Positions 46,925-55,685 of a stretch of DNA of 64,000 bases are shown in pieces. Source of the stretch: Clostridium sartagoforme (lineage in GTDB: Bacteria > Bacillota > Clostridia > Clostridiales > Clostridiaceae). The stretch lies in contig NZ_SRYR01000001.1 of NCBI RefSeq assembly GCF_004794105.1, forward strand, positions 310,001-374,000, written 5' to 3'. Made by a program: the position numbers and the translations under genes. Under the pieces are notes generated by a model. It had not been told where the DNA came from. It did not search any database and saw only the letters and a list, made by a program, of their open reading frames with translations. Numbering within the stretch: the stretch's first letter is position 1; each line of letters starts with the position of its first letter.

Positions 46925-46960
46925 AATTAACTAATGTAACTTTAATATTGTTGATATACT

Positions 46961-46996
46961 AAAATAGAAAGTGAACTTATTCACTTTCTATTTTTA
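46961..46996 (+). terminator. terminator at the end of the ABC/SIS/phosphoesterase locus
   Basis: AAAATAGAAAGTGAA and TTCACTTTCTATTTT pair, followed by TTATTTTTT. Confidence 0.92.
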
Positions 46997-47041
46997 TTTT
47001 TTAATAATATAATAGAATTATAATTATTGGAGGTAATATAT

Positions 47042-47125
47042 ATGTTTAGACCGATTTAACAAAATCCTAAAATTATAAAGAACTTGTTGCACAATAAAAA
47101 TGGAGAATTTAAGGTGGAAAATTAA
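47042..47125 (+). pseudogene. short broken reading frame with good ribosome binding site
   Basis: GGAGG precedes ATG 47042, but the frame stops after five codons (MFRPI). It then continues open for 21 more codons (QNPKIIKNLLHNKNGEFKVEN) to a second stop. This could be a small gene broken by one substitution (TAA at 47057) or chance sequence. The rest of the 326-bp gap (46997-47249) holds only AT-rich sequence with a partial repeat of ATTATTAATTG. Confidence 0.25.
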
Positions 47126-47249
47126 TAAAGTAATTCTATTAGGAGTTTAAAATATAAATTATTTTAGCAATTCCAAAGGGATTAGATCAAAAATTAGTCA
47201 CTATTAATTGTTCATTATTAATTGAGCTGTTTTTAGGAGGTTTGTTAAA

Positions 47250-48383
47250 TTGAATAAAAGAATAAATATATATTTATTAAATATTATAGTCTTTTTACAA
47301 GGATTAGTATTTTATGCTCCAGTAGCAACTATATATAGGGAAAATAGAGGAATATCTATTTCTCAAATATTTTTAATCGAGTCTATATATATGATATTAA
47401 TAATACTATTAGAGATACCTTGGGGAATATTTGCAGATAAGTATGGTTATAAGAAAACATTAGTATTATCTAATTTAATTTTCTTTATATCTAAGATTGT
47501 ATTTTTTAAGGCAGATTCCTTTTCTATGTTTTTATTAGAAAGATTTTTACTAGCAGCTGCTATATCAGGACTATCGGGCTGTGATTCTACAGTATTGTAC
47601 TTATCATTAGATGAAAATGATAATAGTGAAAAAGCTTTTGCAAGGTATGGATTTTTTTCAAATGTTGGATTTTTATTAGGTTCAGTTATATCAACATTTA
47701 TTATTAATATTTCAATAAATCTTTCAGCTTATTACACTATAATACCCTATGGTTTAGCATTTATTATTTCTCTTTTTCTTTTAGATGTTAAGGGAGAAAG
47801 TAAGAAAAGTAAAGGAATACTCTTTAATATTAAGGAGGCAATTAGCAATAAGGAAATTATAATTTTAATTCTAGGTATTGCTTTAGTTGCAGAGGTTGTC
47901 CAAAGTATAACAGTATTTTTGAATCAAGGAATATATATAAGAAGTGGTATATATATTAGATATTTTGGAATTATGTTAGCTGGAATTCAAATTATAGGGC
48001 TAATATCTGTAAAATCTTATAAAATAACAAGACAGATAGGACAAAGAAAATCAATACTATTATTTATGATATGTATACTAATTAGTTCATTATCTTTAGT
48101 ATTAATAAAAAATCCAATTTTAGCCTTTATTTCAATAGCTGTAATATCAACAAGTATGGGCTTTATAGAACCTATTTTTATGGATATACAAAATAAATCT
48201 ATAAAGATTGCAGATAGGGCTACTATATTATCAATTTACTCTATAATTGGAAGTATAGTTTCTGCTATTGTAAGTCCAATAATAGGTATTGCTTCAAATG
48301 CTTCATTAGATATTGGGATATTTACATGTTTTATAATAACCTTAATAGCTATTACTTTAATTAATATAAATTATAAAAACTAA
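47250..48383 (+). CDS. MFS-family transporter
   Basis: This is a 377-residue integral membrane protein with about 12 predicted segments. The MFS signature between segments 2 and 3 is visible as GIFADKYGYKKTLVLSN. The start is TTG 47250 with TAGGAGG 9 bases upstream; no ATG is better placed. It is shorter than typical sugar symporters and resembles putative drug or metabolite exporters. It stands between terminators, so it is expressed on its own, immediately before acetyltransferases, one of BltD type; in Bacillus the drug exporter Blt is encoded with BltD, which makes export of a polyamine or drug a reasonable but unproven guess. Confidence 0.85.
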   Translation: MNKRINIYLLNIIVFLQGLVFYAPVATIYRENRGISISQIFLIESIYMILIILLEIPWGIFADKYGYKKTLVLSNLIFFISKIVFFKADSFSMFLLERFLLAAAISGLSGCDSTVLYLSLDENDNSEKAFARYGFFSNVGFLLGSVISTFIINISINLSAYYTIIPYGLAFIISLFLLDVKGESKKSKGILFNIKEAISNKEIIILILGIALVAEVVQSITVFLNQGIYIRSGIYIRYFGIMLAGIQIIGLISVKSYKITRQIGQRKSILLFMICILISSLSLVLIKNPILAFISIAVISTSMGFIEPIFMDIQNKSIKIADRATILSIYSIIGSIVSAIVSPIIGIASNASLDIGIFTCFIITLIAITLININYKN

Positions 48384-48476
48384 TATAGTTATAAAGAGAT
48401 TTAGATAGATAAGAAAAGTTTTTTAGAAGATAGCTTTTAAAGCTATAGTAAAATTGGATTAAAATATATTTGAAAT

Positions 48477-48530
48477 CAGCATGTAGTTTGCAAGTTAAGA
48501 GTAAGTTTACTTTTAGCAAACTACATGCTG
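48477..48530 (+). terminator. hairpin after MFS gene
   Basis: CAGCATGTAGTTTGC (48477-48491) is perfectly complementary to GCAAACTACATGCTG (48516-48530); the loop can form further pairs (AAGTTAAGAGTAA with TTTACTTT). It is followed by TTTATAAATTT. Confidence 0.7.
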
Positions 48531-48601
48531 TTTATAAATTTAATATACTATTTAAATTTATTTGATATACTAGTGTTATAGTTAAAGAAAAGAGGGGAAG
48601 A

Positions 48602-49051
48602 ATGAATTTAAAATTTAAAAATATTGATAGCTACAATTATAATGAAGCTATAAACTTAAAAGTGAAAGAAAGCCAGGAAGGTTTTATTGAAACAGTCAGT
48701 GAGTGTTTAGGTGAAGCTAAGGAATTATCTTTATGGAGGCCAGTAGGCATATACGATAATAATGAGATTATAGGATTTGCTATGTATGGTTTGTGGAAGA
48801 ATGAAGACAGCTTGGGTAGGGTCTGGCTTGATAGATTTATGATAGGAGAAAATTTTCAGGGAAATGGATATGGAAAGGTGTCTCTTAAATCTATAATTAA
48901 TAAGATTGCTAAAGAATATAAGTGTAGTGAAATATATTTAAGTATTTATGAAAATAATACTGTTGCAATAGATTTATATAAAAAGTTTGGATTTGAATTT
49001 AATGGTGAGCTTGATAGAAATGGTGAACTAGTTATGAAATTAGAGGTGTAA
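48602..49051 (+). CDS. bltD: BltD-like spermine/spermidine N-acetyltransferase
   Basis: This is a 149-residue GNAT enzyme. Long stretches match Bacillus BltD: ECLGEAKE, RPVGIYDNNEIIGFAMYGLW, GRVWLDRFMI, FQGNGYGK (acetyl-CoA loop) and YLSIYENNTVAIDLYKKFGFEFNGELD. It would acetylate polyamines using acetyl-CoA. A GAGGGGA ribosome binding site precedes the ATG. The next GNAT gene starts one base after its stop, so the two form an operon. Confidence 0.88.
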   Translation: MNLKFKNIDSYNYNEAINLKVKESQEGFIETVSECLGEAKELSLWRPVGIYDNNEIIGFAMYGLWKNEDSLGRVWLDRFMIGENFQGNGYGKVSLKSIINKIAKEYKCSEIYLSIYENNTVAIDLYKKFGFEFNGELDRNGELVMKLEV

Positions 49052-49052
49052 A

Positions 49053-49580
49053 ATGTTAACTATAAGAGAAGAAGAAATAAAAGACTATAATGAAGTTGAA
49101 AAAGTAGTAGAAGAAAGCTTTAAAAATGCTGAATTCTCAGATAAGGATGAACATAATTTAGTTAGAAGATTAAGAAATAGTAATGAATTTATAAAAGAGC
49201 TATCTTTGATAGCAGAAGAGGAAAATAAAATATTAGGACATGTGCTTTTAACAAAAGCATTAATTAAAGGAGAAAGTACATCTTATGAAACTTTAGCATT
49301 AGCTCCTTTAGCTGTATTACCTGAATATCAAAAGTCTGGTATAGGTAAAAACCTTATGAATAAGGCAATAGAAAGAGCTAGAGAATTAGGATATAAATCA
49401 ATAGTTATACTAGGACATGAAAATTATTATCCTAAGTTTGGATTTGAAAAGGCTAGTAAATATGGAGTTAAAGCACCTTTTGAAGTTCCAGATGAAGCAT
49501 ATATGATTTTAGAATTATTACCAGGTGGTTTAAATGGGGTTAGTGGAATAGTTGAATATTCTAAGGCGTTTTTTGAGTAG
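49053..49580 (+). CDS. GNAT-family N-acetyltransferase (YhbS-like)
   Basis: This is a 175-residue GNAT protein. The core is present: ILGHVLLTKAL, LALAPLAVLPEYQKSGIGKNLM (acetyl-CoA-binding Q/G-x-x-G loop), IVILGHENYYPKFGFEKAS. The LGHENYYPKFGF motif is characteristic of the YhbS-type subgroup of putative acetyltransferases, whose substrates are largely unknown. AGAGGTG at the end of the preceding gene serves as ribosome binding site and couples the two. It ends before a terminator shared with the convergent ABC-F gene. Confidence 0.87.
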   Translation: MLTIREEEIKDYNEVEKVVEESFKNAEFSDKDEHNLVRRLRNSNEFIKELSLIAEEENKILGHVLLTKALIKGESTSYETLALAPLAVLPEYQKSGIGKNLMNKAIERARELGYKSIVILGHENYYPKFGFEKASKYGVKAPFEVPDEAYMILELLPGGLNGVSGIVEYSKAFFE

Positions 49581-49657
49581 ATGCTTAGTAATAAGTCTAA
49601 GTAAATGAGTAATTAAGGATATAATTTATCCACCAATATTTAAGAATAAATTAGAAA

Positions 49658-49709
49658 AAAAGAGCTGTTGCGGGGGAGATTTAAACTCCACTAGCAAGAG
49701 CTCTTTTTT
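49658..49709. terminator. bidirectional terminator between acetyltransferase and ABC-F genes
   Basis: AAAAAAGAGCT and AGCTCTTTTTT close a stem that also contains GTTGC and GGGGGAG/ACTCC pairing. A/T-runs on both sides allow use from both strands. Confidence 0.85.
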
Positions 49710-49712
49710 ACT

Positions 49713-51356
49713 TTATTTTAATGATTTAAGTTTATTTAATATTTCAAGATACTCTTTTTCTAATAACTCTTTTTTATCAGCATTACTTTCAAAAGATAAT
49801 AATGAGATTAATTCTGAAAGTTTAGTTTCGAGGATTAGCTTATTTTCCTGAAGTAATTTTTCCTCTTTATTAATCTTAGGTTTATTTTTAAAGTTAATAT
49901 ATCCATCATAACTTCCATCAAATTGAGTTATTTTATTATTATCAATTTCTATTATATTATCACATATGTTAGAAATGAACTTTCTATCATGAGAGACAAT
50001 TAATAGTGTTTTATCAGTGTTTTTAATGGCATTTTCAAGGGCTTCCATACACTTAATATCTAGATAATTTGTAGGTTCATCAAGGATAATAAGATTATTA
50101 TCTGATAAAAGAAGCTTACAAATTGCAACTTTAACTTTTTCACCACCACTTAAAGTAGATACCTTTTTAAAAACAGAATCTCCTTTAAATCCAAAGCCAT
50201 CTAAGTTTATTCTGATAAAGCTTTCTAAATATGAAGAATCAATTTGTATATTTTCTAGGATGCTTTTGTTGGGGTCTAATATATTTTGTTCTTGGTCTAG
50301 AAATCCTAAAACAACATTATTAGCTATTTTAATGCTATCATTTTGATTTTTTACTAATTCTTTTAGCAGCGTACTTTTTCCTGAACCATTTTTACCTAAT
50401 AAAGCTATTTTCTTACCTTTCTTTATTTTAAAGCTTATATCTGATAATAAAACTTTATCATCAATAATAAGGTCAAGATGTTTTACTTCTATAGGATTTT
50501 TAGAAGTAAGCTCTAAGCTATCTATTACACTTATCTTTATTAATTTATCTGTCTTGGGCTTTTCTTTTATTTCTAGATGGTCAATCCTACTTTTAATAGC
50601 CTTTATATTGTTATCTATATGCTGCTTGGATTTTTGATCTCCCATTTTATGAAGCCTAGCTTCAGAGTTACCCATTCTTTTAGGAGTTTTTCTAATATTA
50701 TCTCTTTGCTTCTCCTTATTAAATACTGCATTTTCAAGTCGCTTCTTTTCAGTTTTATAGTTAATATATTCAGTGGTTTGTCTTTCTTTTTCTAATTTCT
50801 TAAGCTCTAAATATTTTGAATAATTACCTTTATATATATTAACTTTTCCATCTTCAATTTCAAAAATTGTATTACATAAAGTATCTAAGAAATTTCTATC
50901 ATGGGAGACTAGTAGTAAGGAACCAGGGTGGCTTTTAAACATTTCTTCTAAAGTTTCAATACTAGTACTATCTAGATTAGAAGTTGGTTCATCAGCAATT
51001 ATTAATTCAGTATTTTTACTTAAAGCATTAGAGATTTTAAGTTTTACTTTTTCTCCACCAGATAGGTGGTTTTTATATTCATCTGGAGCATTAAATATGC
51101 TTTTAATCTTACTTGAAGTAGATTCTTCATCTAAATGGTCAAGCTGACTTATATAAGAAAAACTTTTAGTTAAAGATATACTTCCTGAATCCACAGATTC
51201 TTTTCCAATTAAAATTTTTAATAAGGTACTTTTACCAACTCCATTAGGACCAACTAATCCTATTTTATCACCAGATAGTATTTCAAGTTTCTTTATATCT
51301 AATAATAATCTATCACCATAATATTTTTTTACATTGTTTAATAATGCTAATTGCAT
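49713..51356 (-). CDS. ABC-F type ATPase, probable ribosomal protection (antibiotic resistance) factor
   Basis: This is a 547-residue soluble ABC-F protein with two nucleotide-binding domains and no membrane segments. The first has Walker A GPNGVGKST (about 35-43), signature LSGGEKVKLKI and Walker B ADEPTSNLD. A charged linker (about 190-290) would reach the peptidyl transferase centre. The second has GKNGSGKST, LSGGEKVKVAI and LDEPTNYLD. Such proteins displace macrolide, lincosamide, streptogramin or pleuromutilin antibiotics, or relieve ribosome stalling. A 150-base leader with a three-codon ORF and exclusive stems (51365-51515) suggests antibiotic-induced expression, as known for other ABC-F genes. 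Drug range cannot be read from sequence. Confidence 0.9.
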   Translation of the reverse strand: MQLALLNNVKKYYGDRLLLDIKKLEILSGDKIGLVGPNGVGKSTLLKILIGKESVDSGSISLTKSFSYISQLDHLDEESTSSKIKSIFNAPDEYKNHLSGGEKVKLKISNALSKNTELIIADEPTSNLDSTSIETLEEMFKSHPGSLLLVSHDRNFLDTLCNTIFEIEDGKVNIYKGNYSKYLELKKLEKERQTTEYINYKTEKKRLENAVFNKEKQRDNIRKTPKRMGNSEARLHKMGDQKSKQHIDNNIKAIKSRIDHLEIKEKPKTDKLIKISVIDSLELTSKNPIEVKHLDLIIDDKVLLSDISFKIKKGKKIALLGKNGSGKSTLLKELVKNQNDSIKIANNVVLGFLDQEQNILDPNKSILENIQIDSSYLESFIRINLDGFGFKGDSVFKKVSTLSGGEKVKVAICKLLLSDNNLIILDEPTNYLDIKCMEALENAIKNTDKTLLIVSHDRKFISNICDNIIEIDNNKITQFDGSYDGYINFKNKPKINKEEKLLQENKLILETKLSELISLLSFESNADKKELLEKEYLEILNKLKSLK

Positions 51357-51364
51357 AAAAAAAT

Positions 51365-51515
51365 CCCTCCTTATTTTGGGAGAGAGTTATAGACTTATAA
51401 AAAGGCAACACAAATAAACCTCTAGTCATAATCTACTCTCCATAAATTTGTGCATAATAAATAAGCCTAAGACCTTCTATGCACTAAAATTAATTAAAGT
51501 AGATTACATTCTCAT
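51365..51515 (-). promoter_or_regulatory. attenuation-like leader of ABC-F gene with three-codon ORF
   Basis: On the minus strand, ATG AGA ATG TAA (51515-51504; M-R-M-stop) follows an AAGGAAAAGG ribosome binding site. The stop overlaps the left arm of helix TAATCTACT/AGTAGATTA (51506-51498 with 51437-51429), which encloses a GTGCATA/TATGCAC stem. Near the gene, CTCTCC (51384-51379) can pair with the ribosome binding site GGAGGG (51370-51365). GGAGAGT (51441-51435) can compete for the same ACTCTC segment. A ribosome stalled on M-R-M would open the first helix and free the gene's ribosome binding site. Confidence 0.6.
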
Positions 51516-51561
51516 TGTTGAAATTACCTTTTCCTTTCCAAATTTGATATTTACATAAGAT

Positions 51562-51590
51562 ATTTTATCTCATACATATAGTATATACAA
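51562..51590 (-). promoter_or_regulatory. promoter of ABC-F leader
   Basis: Minus strand TTGTAT (51590-51585), 17-bp spacer and TAAAAT (51567-51562), about 45 bases before the three-codon ORF. The remaining gap up to 51896 is AT-rich without a gene. Confidence 0.5.
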
Positions 51591-51896
51591 TATTATAATT
51601 TTTAGATAGAAAAAATTATAGAAAGTTTAATAGAATATTTTTAGACCTTTAGTATATAAGTTGTAATAAAGTTTTCCATTTTATTAAATTAGTTCAGATA
51701 AAAAATATTGCAATTAAGTAAAATACAGAATCAACTTATATAAAAATTAAAAGATTGCAGCTTTCAATTAATGTAATTTACACTTTAAAATTATTTTTAA
51801 TTCAAAATAATATAGGCACTTAAAATGTAGATTGTTTATTGAAACTTATATATAATGATATAATTAATAGTAATCACTTAAAAGGAAGTAGGGATT

Positions 51897-52682
51897 ATGA
51901 GTAAGATTATTAAAAAAGAAATCAATAAATTAATGAAGAAAGAAAATAAGATAATTAATAAAAAAAGAAGCAAGATAATTAAAGATAAATTAGATCCAGT
52001 ATCAGAAAAAATAGAAGAGAAGATTCCAGAAAAATTGAAGGGAACTTTAGAAAGTGCTTTTTATAATGCCTTTAAGATAGTTTTTCAAAAGGGTAGCAAG
52101 TATATAGAAAAGTTATATGATAAGGAAAAATTAAAATTAGATCATGATATAAATAATTATTCATTAAATAAAAGAATGACAAGAAAAAGCTTAAAATTAC
52201 TCGATTCTCAAGGAAAGAAAAGTAATTTAATTAATTCAGCTATTTCAACTATTGAAGGTGTAGGACTTGGAGTTTTAGGAATAGGAATACCTGATATTCC
52301 ATTATTTATTTCAATGATACTTAAAACTGTATATGAAATTGCATTAAGTTATGGATTTAGTTATGAAGAAGATAATGAAAAAATATATATTTTAAATTTA
52401 ATTAATGTGGCATTAACTAGTGAAGATGAGAAATTAATATATAGTGAAAAGTTAAATGATATAGAAAGAAAAATAACTTTAGGATTAGAACTAGAAAATC
52501 TTCTAGATGAGGAAATTAAAGAGACCTCTAGAGTATTATCAAATAATTTATTAATAGCTAAGTTTATTCAAGGACTTCCTATTGTTGGGGTACTAGGAGG
52601 AATAACTAACTATCAATATCTAACTAAGGTAAGTAAGTATGCACGAATTAAGTATAAGAAAAGATATTTGACTAAATATTAA
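51897..52682 (+). CDS. EcsC-family protein
   Basis: This is a 261-residue protein matching the EcsC family. A lysine-rich N-terminal region (about 1-45, possibly helical) precedes the EcsC domain (about 60-255), including NSAISTIEGVGLGVLGIGIPDIPLFISMILKTVYEIALSYGFSY and the C-terminal hydrophobic FIQGLPIVGVLGGITNYQYL. Two hydrophobic stretches could associate with the membrane. In Bacillus, ecsC follows the ecsAB transporter genes; no such genes are here, and function is unknown. It has an AAGGAAG ribosome binding site and precedes the Tet/EF-G-like gene by 47 bases. Confidence 0.85.
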   Translation: MSKIIKKEINKLMKKENKIINKKRSKIIKDKLDPVSEKIEEKIPEKLKGTLESAFYNAFKIVFQKGSKYIEKLYDKEKLKLDHDINNYSLNKRMTRKSLKLLDSQGKKSNLINSAISTIEGVGLGVLGIGIPDIPLFISMILKTVYEIALSYGFSYEEDNEKIYILNLINVALTSEDEKLIYSEKLNDIERKITLGLELENLLDEEIKETSRVLSNNLLIAKFIQGLPIVGVLGGITNYQYLTKVSKYARIKYKKRYLTKY

Positions 52683-52729
52683 TTAGTAATTTCTTAGGAA
52701 AATACTAATTATTTAAGAAAGGTGAATAA

Positions 52730-54688
52730 ATGAAAAAAACAATAGGAATACTTGCTCACGTAGATGCTGGTAAAACAACATTTTCTGAGCAAGTACTTTA
52801 TCATACAAATACTATTAGGAATAGGGGGAGGGTGGATCATAAAACTTCTTTTTTAGATACTAATAATATAGAAAAAGAAAGAGGAATTACTATATTTTCT
52901 GACCAAGCAATATTTGAAATAAATGATTCAACCTATTATTTACTTGATACCCCTGGACATATTGATTTTAGCTCAGAGATGGAGAGGACATTAAGTATTT
53001 TAGATTATGCAATATTGATAGTTAGTGCAGTTGAAGGAATACAAGGCCATACTGAAACTATTTGGAATTTATTAAGAAAATATAATGTACCAACCTTCTT
53101 TTTTATAAATAAAATTGATAGAACAGGTGCAGATTTAGAGAAGATAATTGAAGAAATAAAAGGAGACTTAACTGAGGATATATGCTACATAAATAAGTTG
53201 AGGGATATAGATGAAGAAATAATAGAGTTCATATCTGAAAGAGACGATATCCTATTAGAGAAATATTTAAATGGTGATTATGAAGAAGAAGAAGAATGGA
53301 TATTAGCTTTAAAGACTCTTATTAAAGAAAATAAAATCTTTCCGTGTCTTTCAGGTAGTGCTCTTCAAGATGAAGGTATAGAAAATTTCTTAAATATTTT
53401 TAATGAGTTAACTATTACTAATTATAATGAAGTAAGTGATTTTTCAGGTAGGGTTTACAAAATAAAATATGATGATAATGGTACTAGGCTTACTTTTATA
53501 AAAGCCTTAAGTGGAAGTTTAAAGGTTAGGGATGAGGTATCTTATGGAAAAGATGATGAGATAATAGAGAAAGTAAGTAGCATAAGAATTTATAATGGTA
53601 ATAGATTTTCTACAGTTGATAAGGTTGTAGCTGGCGATGTTTTTGCAGTTACTGGATTAACTATGGCAGAAGCAGGTAGTGGAATTGGAGAGCTAAAGGA
53701 TTGTATAGATTTCAATATGGTACCAACATTAATGTCAAAAGTTATCTGTGATTCTTCTTATAATGTAAAAGATATATTAAGGTATTTTAGGATTTTAGAA
53801 AGTGAAGATCCAGCATTAAATGTAAATTGGAATGAAGCTCTTCAAGAAATTCAAGTATCTATAATGGGGAAAATTCAATTAGAAGTATTAAAAGAAGTGG
53901 TAGAGGAAAGATTTAATTTAAAGGTAGACTTTGGGCCTTGTGAGATTATGTATAAGGAAACTATAGGGAATATATCCTATGGATATGGTCACTTTGAGCC
54001 ATTAAAGCATTATGCAGAAGTTCATTTAAAACTAGAAGCTAATAATAGAGGAGAAGGTATAACCTTTGAAAATAAATGCCATGCAGATGATTTAACTACA
54101 GGACATCAGAATTTAATTAAGACTCATATTTTCGAAAGAGATCATCATGGGCTATTAACAGGATCACCTATTACAGATATAAAATTTACATTACTAACGG
54201 GAAGGGCCCACAATAAACATACTGAAGGTGGTGACTTTAGAGAGGCTACCTTTAGAGCAATTAGGCAAGGATTAGAAAAAATAGAAAATATGCTTTTAGA
54301 GCCATATTATAAATTTAAGATAGATGTTGATTTAGAATATATGGGAAGAGTAATTTCTGATATTCAAAGGTTAAAGGGTAGTTTTAATCCTCCAGATAAT
54401 AAGTTAAACAAGGTTACTATAACAGGAAGAGGTCCAGTATCTACTTTCATGGATTATAGTGCAGAAATACTTACTTTTACTAAGGGAAAAGGGAGTATAA
54501 ATTTAATTTTTGATGGATATGATGTATGTCATAACAGTGAAGAAGTAATAGAAAGATTAGAATATAATAAAAATGCAGATATAGAATATTCATCTAGCTC
54601 AGTATTCTGCTCAAAAGGACAAGGTTTTATAGTACCTTGGGACAAAGTCGAAGAATATATGCACTGTGATAAAATGCGAATTATTTAA
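52730..54688 (+). CDS. TetM/EF-G-like translational GTPase (ribosomal protection family, divergent)
   Basis: This is a 652-residue soluble GTPase that acts on the ribosome. GTP motifs are complete: AHVDAGKTT (P loop), RGITI (switch I), DTPGHIDF (switch II) and NKIDR. The EF-G-like later domains follow (about 230-652). Length and N-terminus fit tetracycline ribosomal protection proteins (TetM, TetB(P) group), but the C-terminal region (YSSSSVFCSKGQGFIVPW, MHCDKMRII) and domain IV are divergent, so tetracycline resistance is not certain. A paralogue with a housekeeping role in ribosome rescue is possible. It is close to the ABC-F gene, giving a small cluster of ribosome-protecting factors. Confidence 0.82.
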   Translation: MKKTIGILAHVDAGKTTFSEQVLYHTNTIRNRGRVDHKTSFLDTNNIEKERGITIFSDQAIFEINDSTYYLLDTPGHIDFSSEMERTLSILDYAILIVSAVEGIQGHTETIWNLLRKYNVPTFFFINKIDRTGADLEKIIEEIKGDLTEDICYINKLRDIDEEIIEFISERDDILLEKYLNGDYEEEEEWILALKTLIKENKIFPCLSGSALQDEGIENFLNIFNELTITNYNEVSDFSGRVYKIKYDDNGTRLTFIKALSGSLKVRDEVSYGKDDEIIEKVSSIRIYNGNRFSTVDKVVAGDVFAVTGLTMAEAGSGIGELKDCIDFNMVPTLMSKVICDSSYNVKDILRYFRILESEDPALNVNWNEALQEIQVSIMGKIQLEVLKEVVEERFNLKVDFGPCEIMYKETIGNISYGYGHFEPLKHYAEVHLKLEANNRGEGITFENKCHADDLTTGHQNLIKTHIFERDHHGLLTGSPITDIKFTLLTGRAHNKHTEGGDFREATFRAIRQGLEKIENMLLEPYYKFKIDVDLEYMGRVISDIQRLKGSFNPPDNKLNKVTITGRGPVSTFMDYSAEILTFTKGKGSINLIFDGYDVCHNSEEVIERLEYNKNADIEYSSSSVFCSKGQGFIVPWDKVEEYMHCDKMRII

Positions 54689-54762
54689 TCAATTAAAGAA
54701 TGAAAAAATTAAAAAATGTTAATAACAATCTTTACAGATTTTTATTAAGGCATCTATAAATA

Positions 54763-54795
54763 AAAGAGGTTTTGCATAGCAAAACCTCTTCCTTC
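54763..54795. terminator. terminator between the GTPase gene and minus-strand lipoprotein gene
   Basis: AAGAGGTTTTGC-ATA-GCAAAACCTCTT (54763-54790). On the minus strand it is followed by TTATTTA, and on the plus strand by CCTTCATTC, so it serves the minus-strand gene better. Confidence 0.85.
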
Positions 54796-54823
54796 ATTCT
54801 TTCATTATTTTAATTTTTTCATT

Positions 54824-55465
54824 TTAAAACAAGTGTGCATAAAGTTTATTACCCTCTTCAAATACAGTAACAGTGAAGTAGTTCCATGGAACTACAGTTG
54901 CTCCAACTCTTGAAACGGCAGCTCTTATTTTAAAACTTGAGCCAGTGTTTGTTTTAGAGTTTGGACCTTCATAGGTAACTTTATCTAGTCTTACAACCAT
55001 TTCTTCACCAGGGCTTAATTCCATTTGTTCTCTTAGTGAATTTAAATCTTTAATTAGCTTTTCTTTATCTTCATTAGTAATTGAAGTATACCCTTTTTCA
55101 GTATTAGTATCTATAGAAACTAAGTAATCAAAAACAGATTGGTCTTCATTTAAATATAAATATAATAAATCTTTTACAAAATCCATTTCTTTATATTCCC
55201 CTGTTACATGACTAATTCCTTGTCGATCATCATAAATATCATCTCCAACATTAATTAGAGATATGTCCTTAGTGGAAGTATAAACTTTGTTTAAAGCTTC
55301 AAAATCAGTGATTTTAATAGGCTCATCTTCTTTTGAGACTTCATCTTCTGTAGTTGTACCCTCAACAACATTTTTATCCATAGGTGTCTCTTTAAATAAT
55401 GAGCAAGAAGTCAAGTTAAAAGATAAAGATAAAACAATAATTCCTAATAATATTTTTTTGTTCAT
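54824..55465 (-). CDS. hypothetical lipoprotein
   Basis: This is a 213-residue exported lipoprotein: the signal peptide ends in NLTSC with the lipid-modified cysteine at 21. A Glu/Asp/Thr-rich linker (about 22-50) precedes a folded domain (about 55-213) with the phrase KGYTSITNEDKEKLIKDLNSLREQMELSPGEEMVVRLDKVTYEGP and a beta-rich C-terminus. I recognise no family. A GGAGAATT ribosome binding site precedes the ATG. It is divergent from gloA across a 220-bp gap that contains two copies of a 20-base direct repeat. Confidence 0.75.
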   Translation of the reverse strand: MNKKILLGIIVLSLSFNLTSCSLFKETPMDKNVVEGTTTEDEVSKEDEPIKITDFEALNKVYTSTKDISLINVGDDIYDDRQGISHVTGEYKEMDFVKDLLYLYLNEDQSVFDYLVSIDTNTEKGYTSITNEDKEKLIKDLNSLREQMELSPGEEMVVRLDKVTYEGPNSKTNTGSSFKIRAAVSRVGATVVPWNYFTVTVFEEGNKLYAHLF

Positions 55466-55487
55466 AAATTCTCCTTTAAATGCGTAG

Positions 55488-55570
55488 TTTAAAATGATTG
55501 CAAGATAGTTAATTTGTAAAATTAAAATTAAATCTATACGATTACTATCCTTTAAAGTAATTGTAAGATA
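55488..55570 (+). repeat. two 20-base direct repeats in the lipoprotein/gloA gap
   Basis: TTTAAARTRATTGYAAGATA occurs at 55488-55507 and 55551-55570 (17 of 20 positions identical, 63 bp apart). They may be regulatory sites for the divergent genes or a small duplication. Confidence 0.6.
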
Positions 55571-55685
55571 AAATAGTTCAAAAGTAAATTAACAAAAAGT
55601 TAATTAATAATTTCTGTAAAAGTTGATTAATTTACAGTTTATTAATATAATTAAGTATATAAAATATACATTAGGAGGAAAAATT

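Noticed and set aside
52730-54688. Naming the GTPase tet(M) or tetB(P)
   Set aside because: Only the GTPase domain and length fit well; domain IV and the C-terminus diverge, so a resistance gene name would be overconfident.
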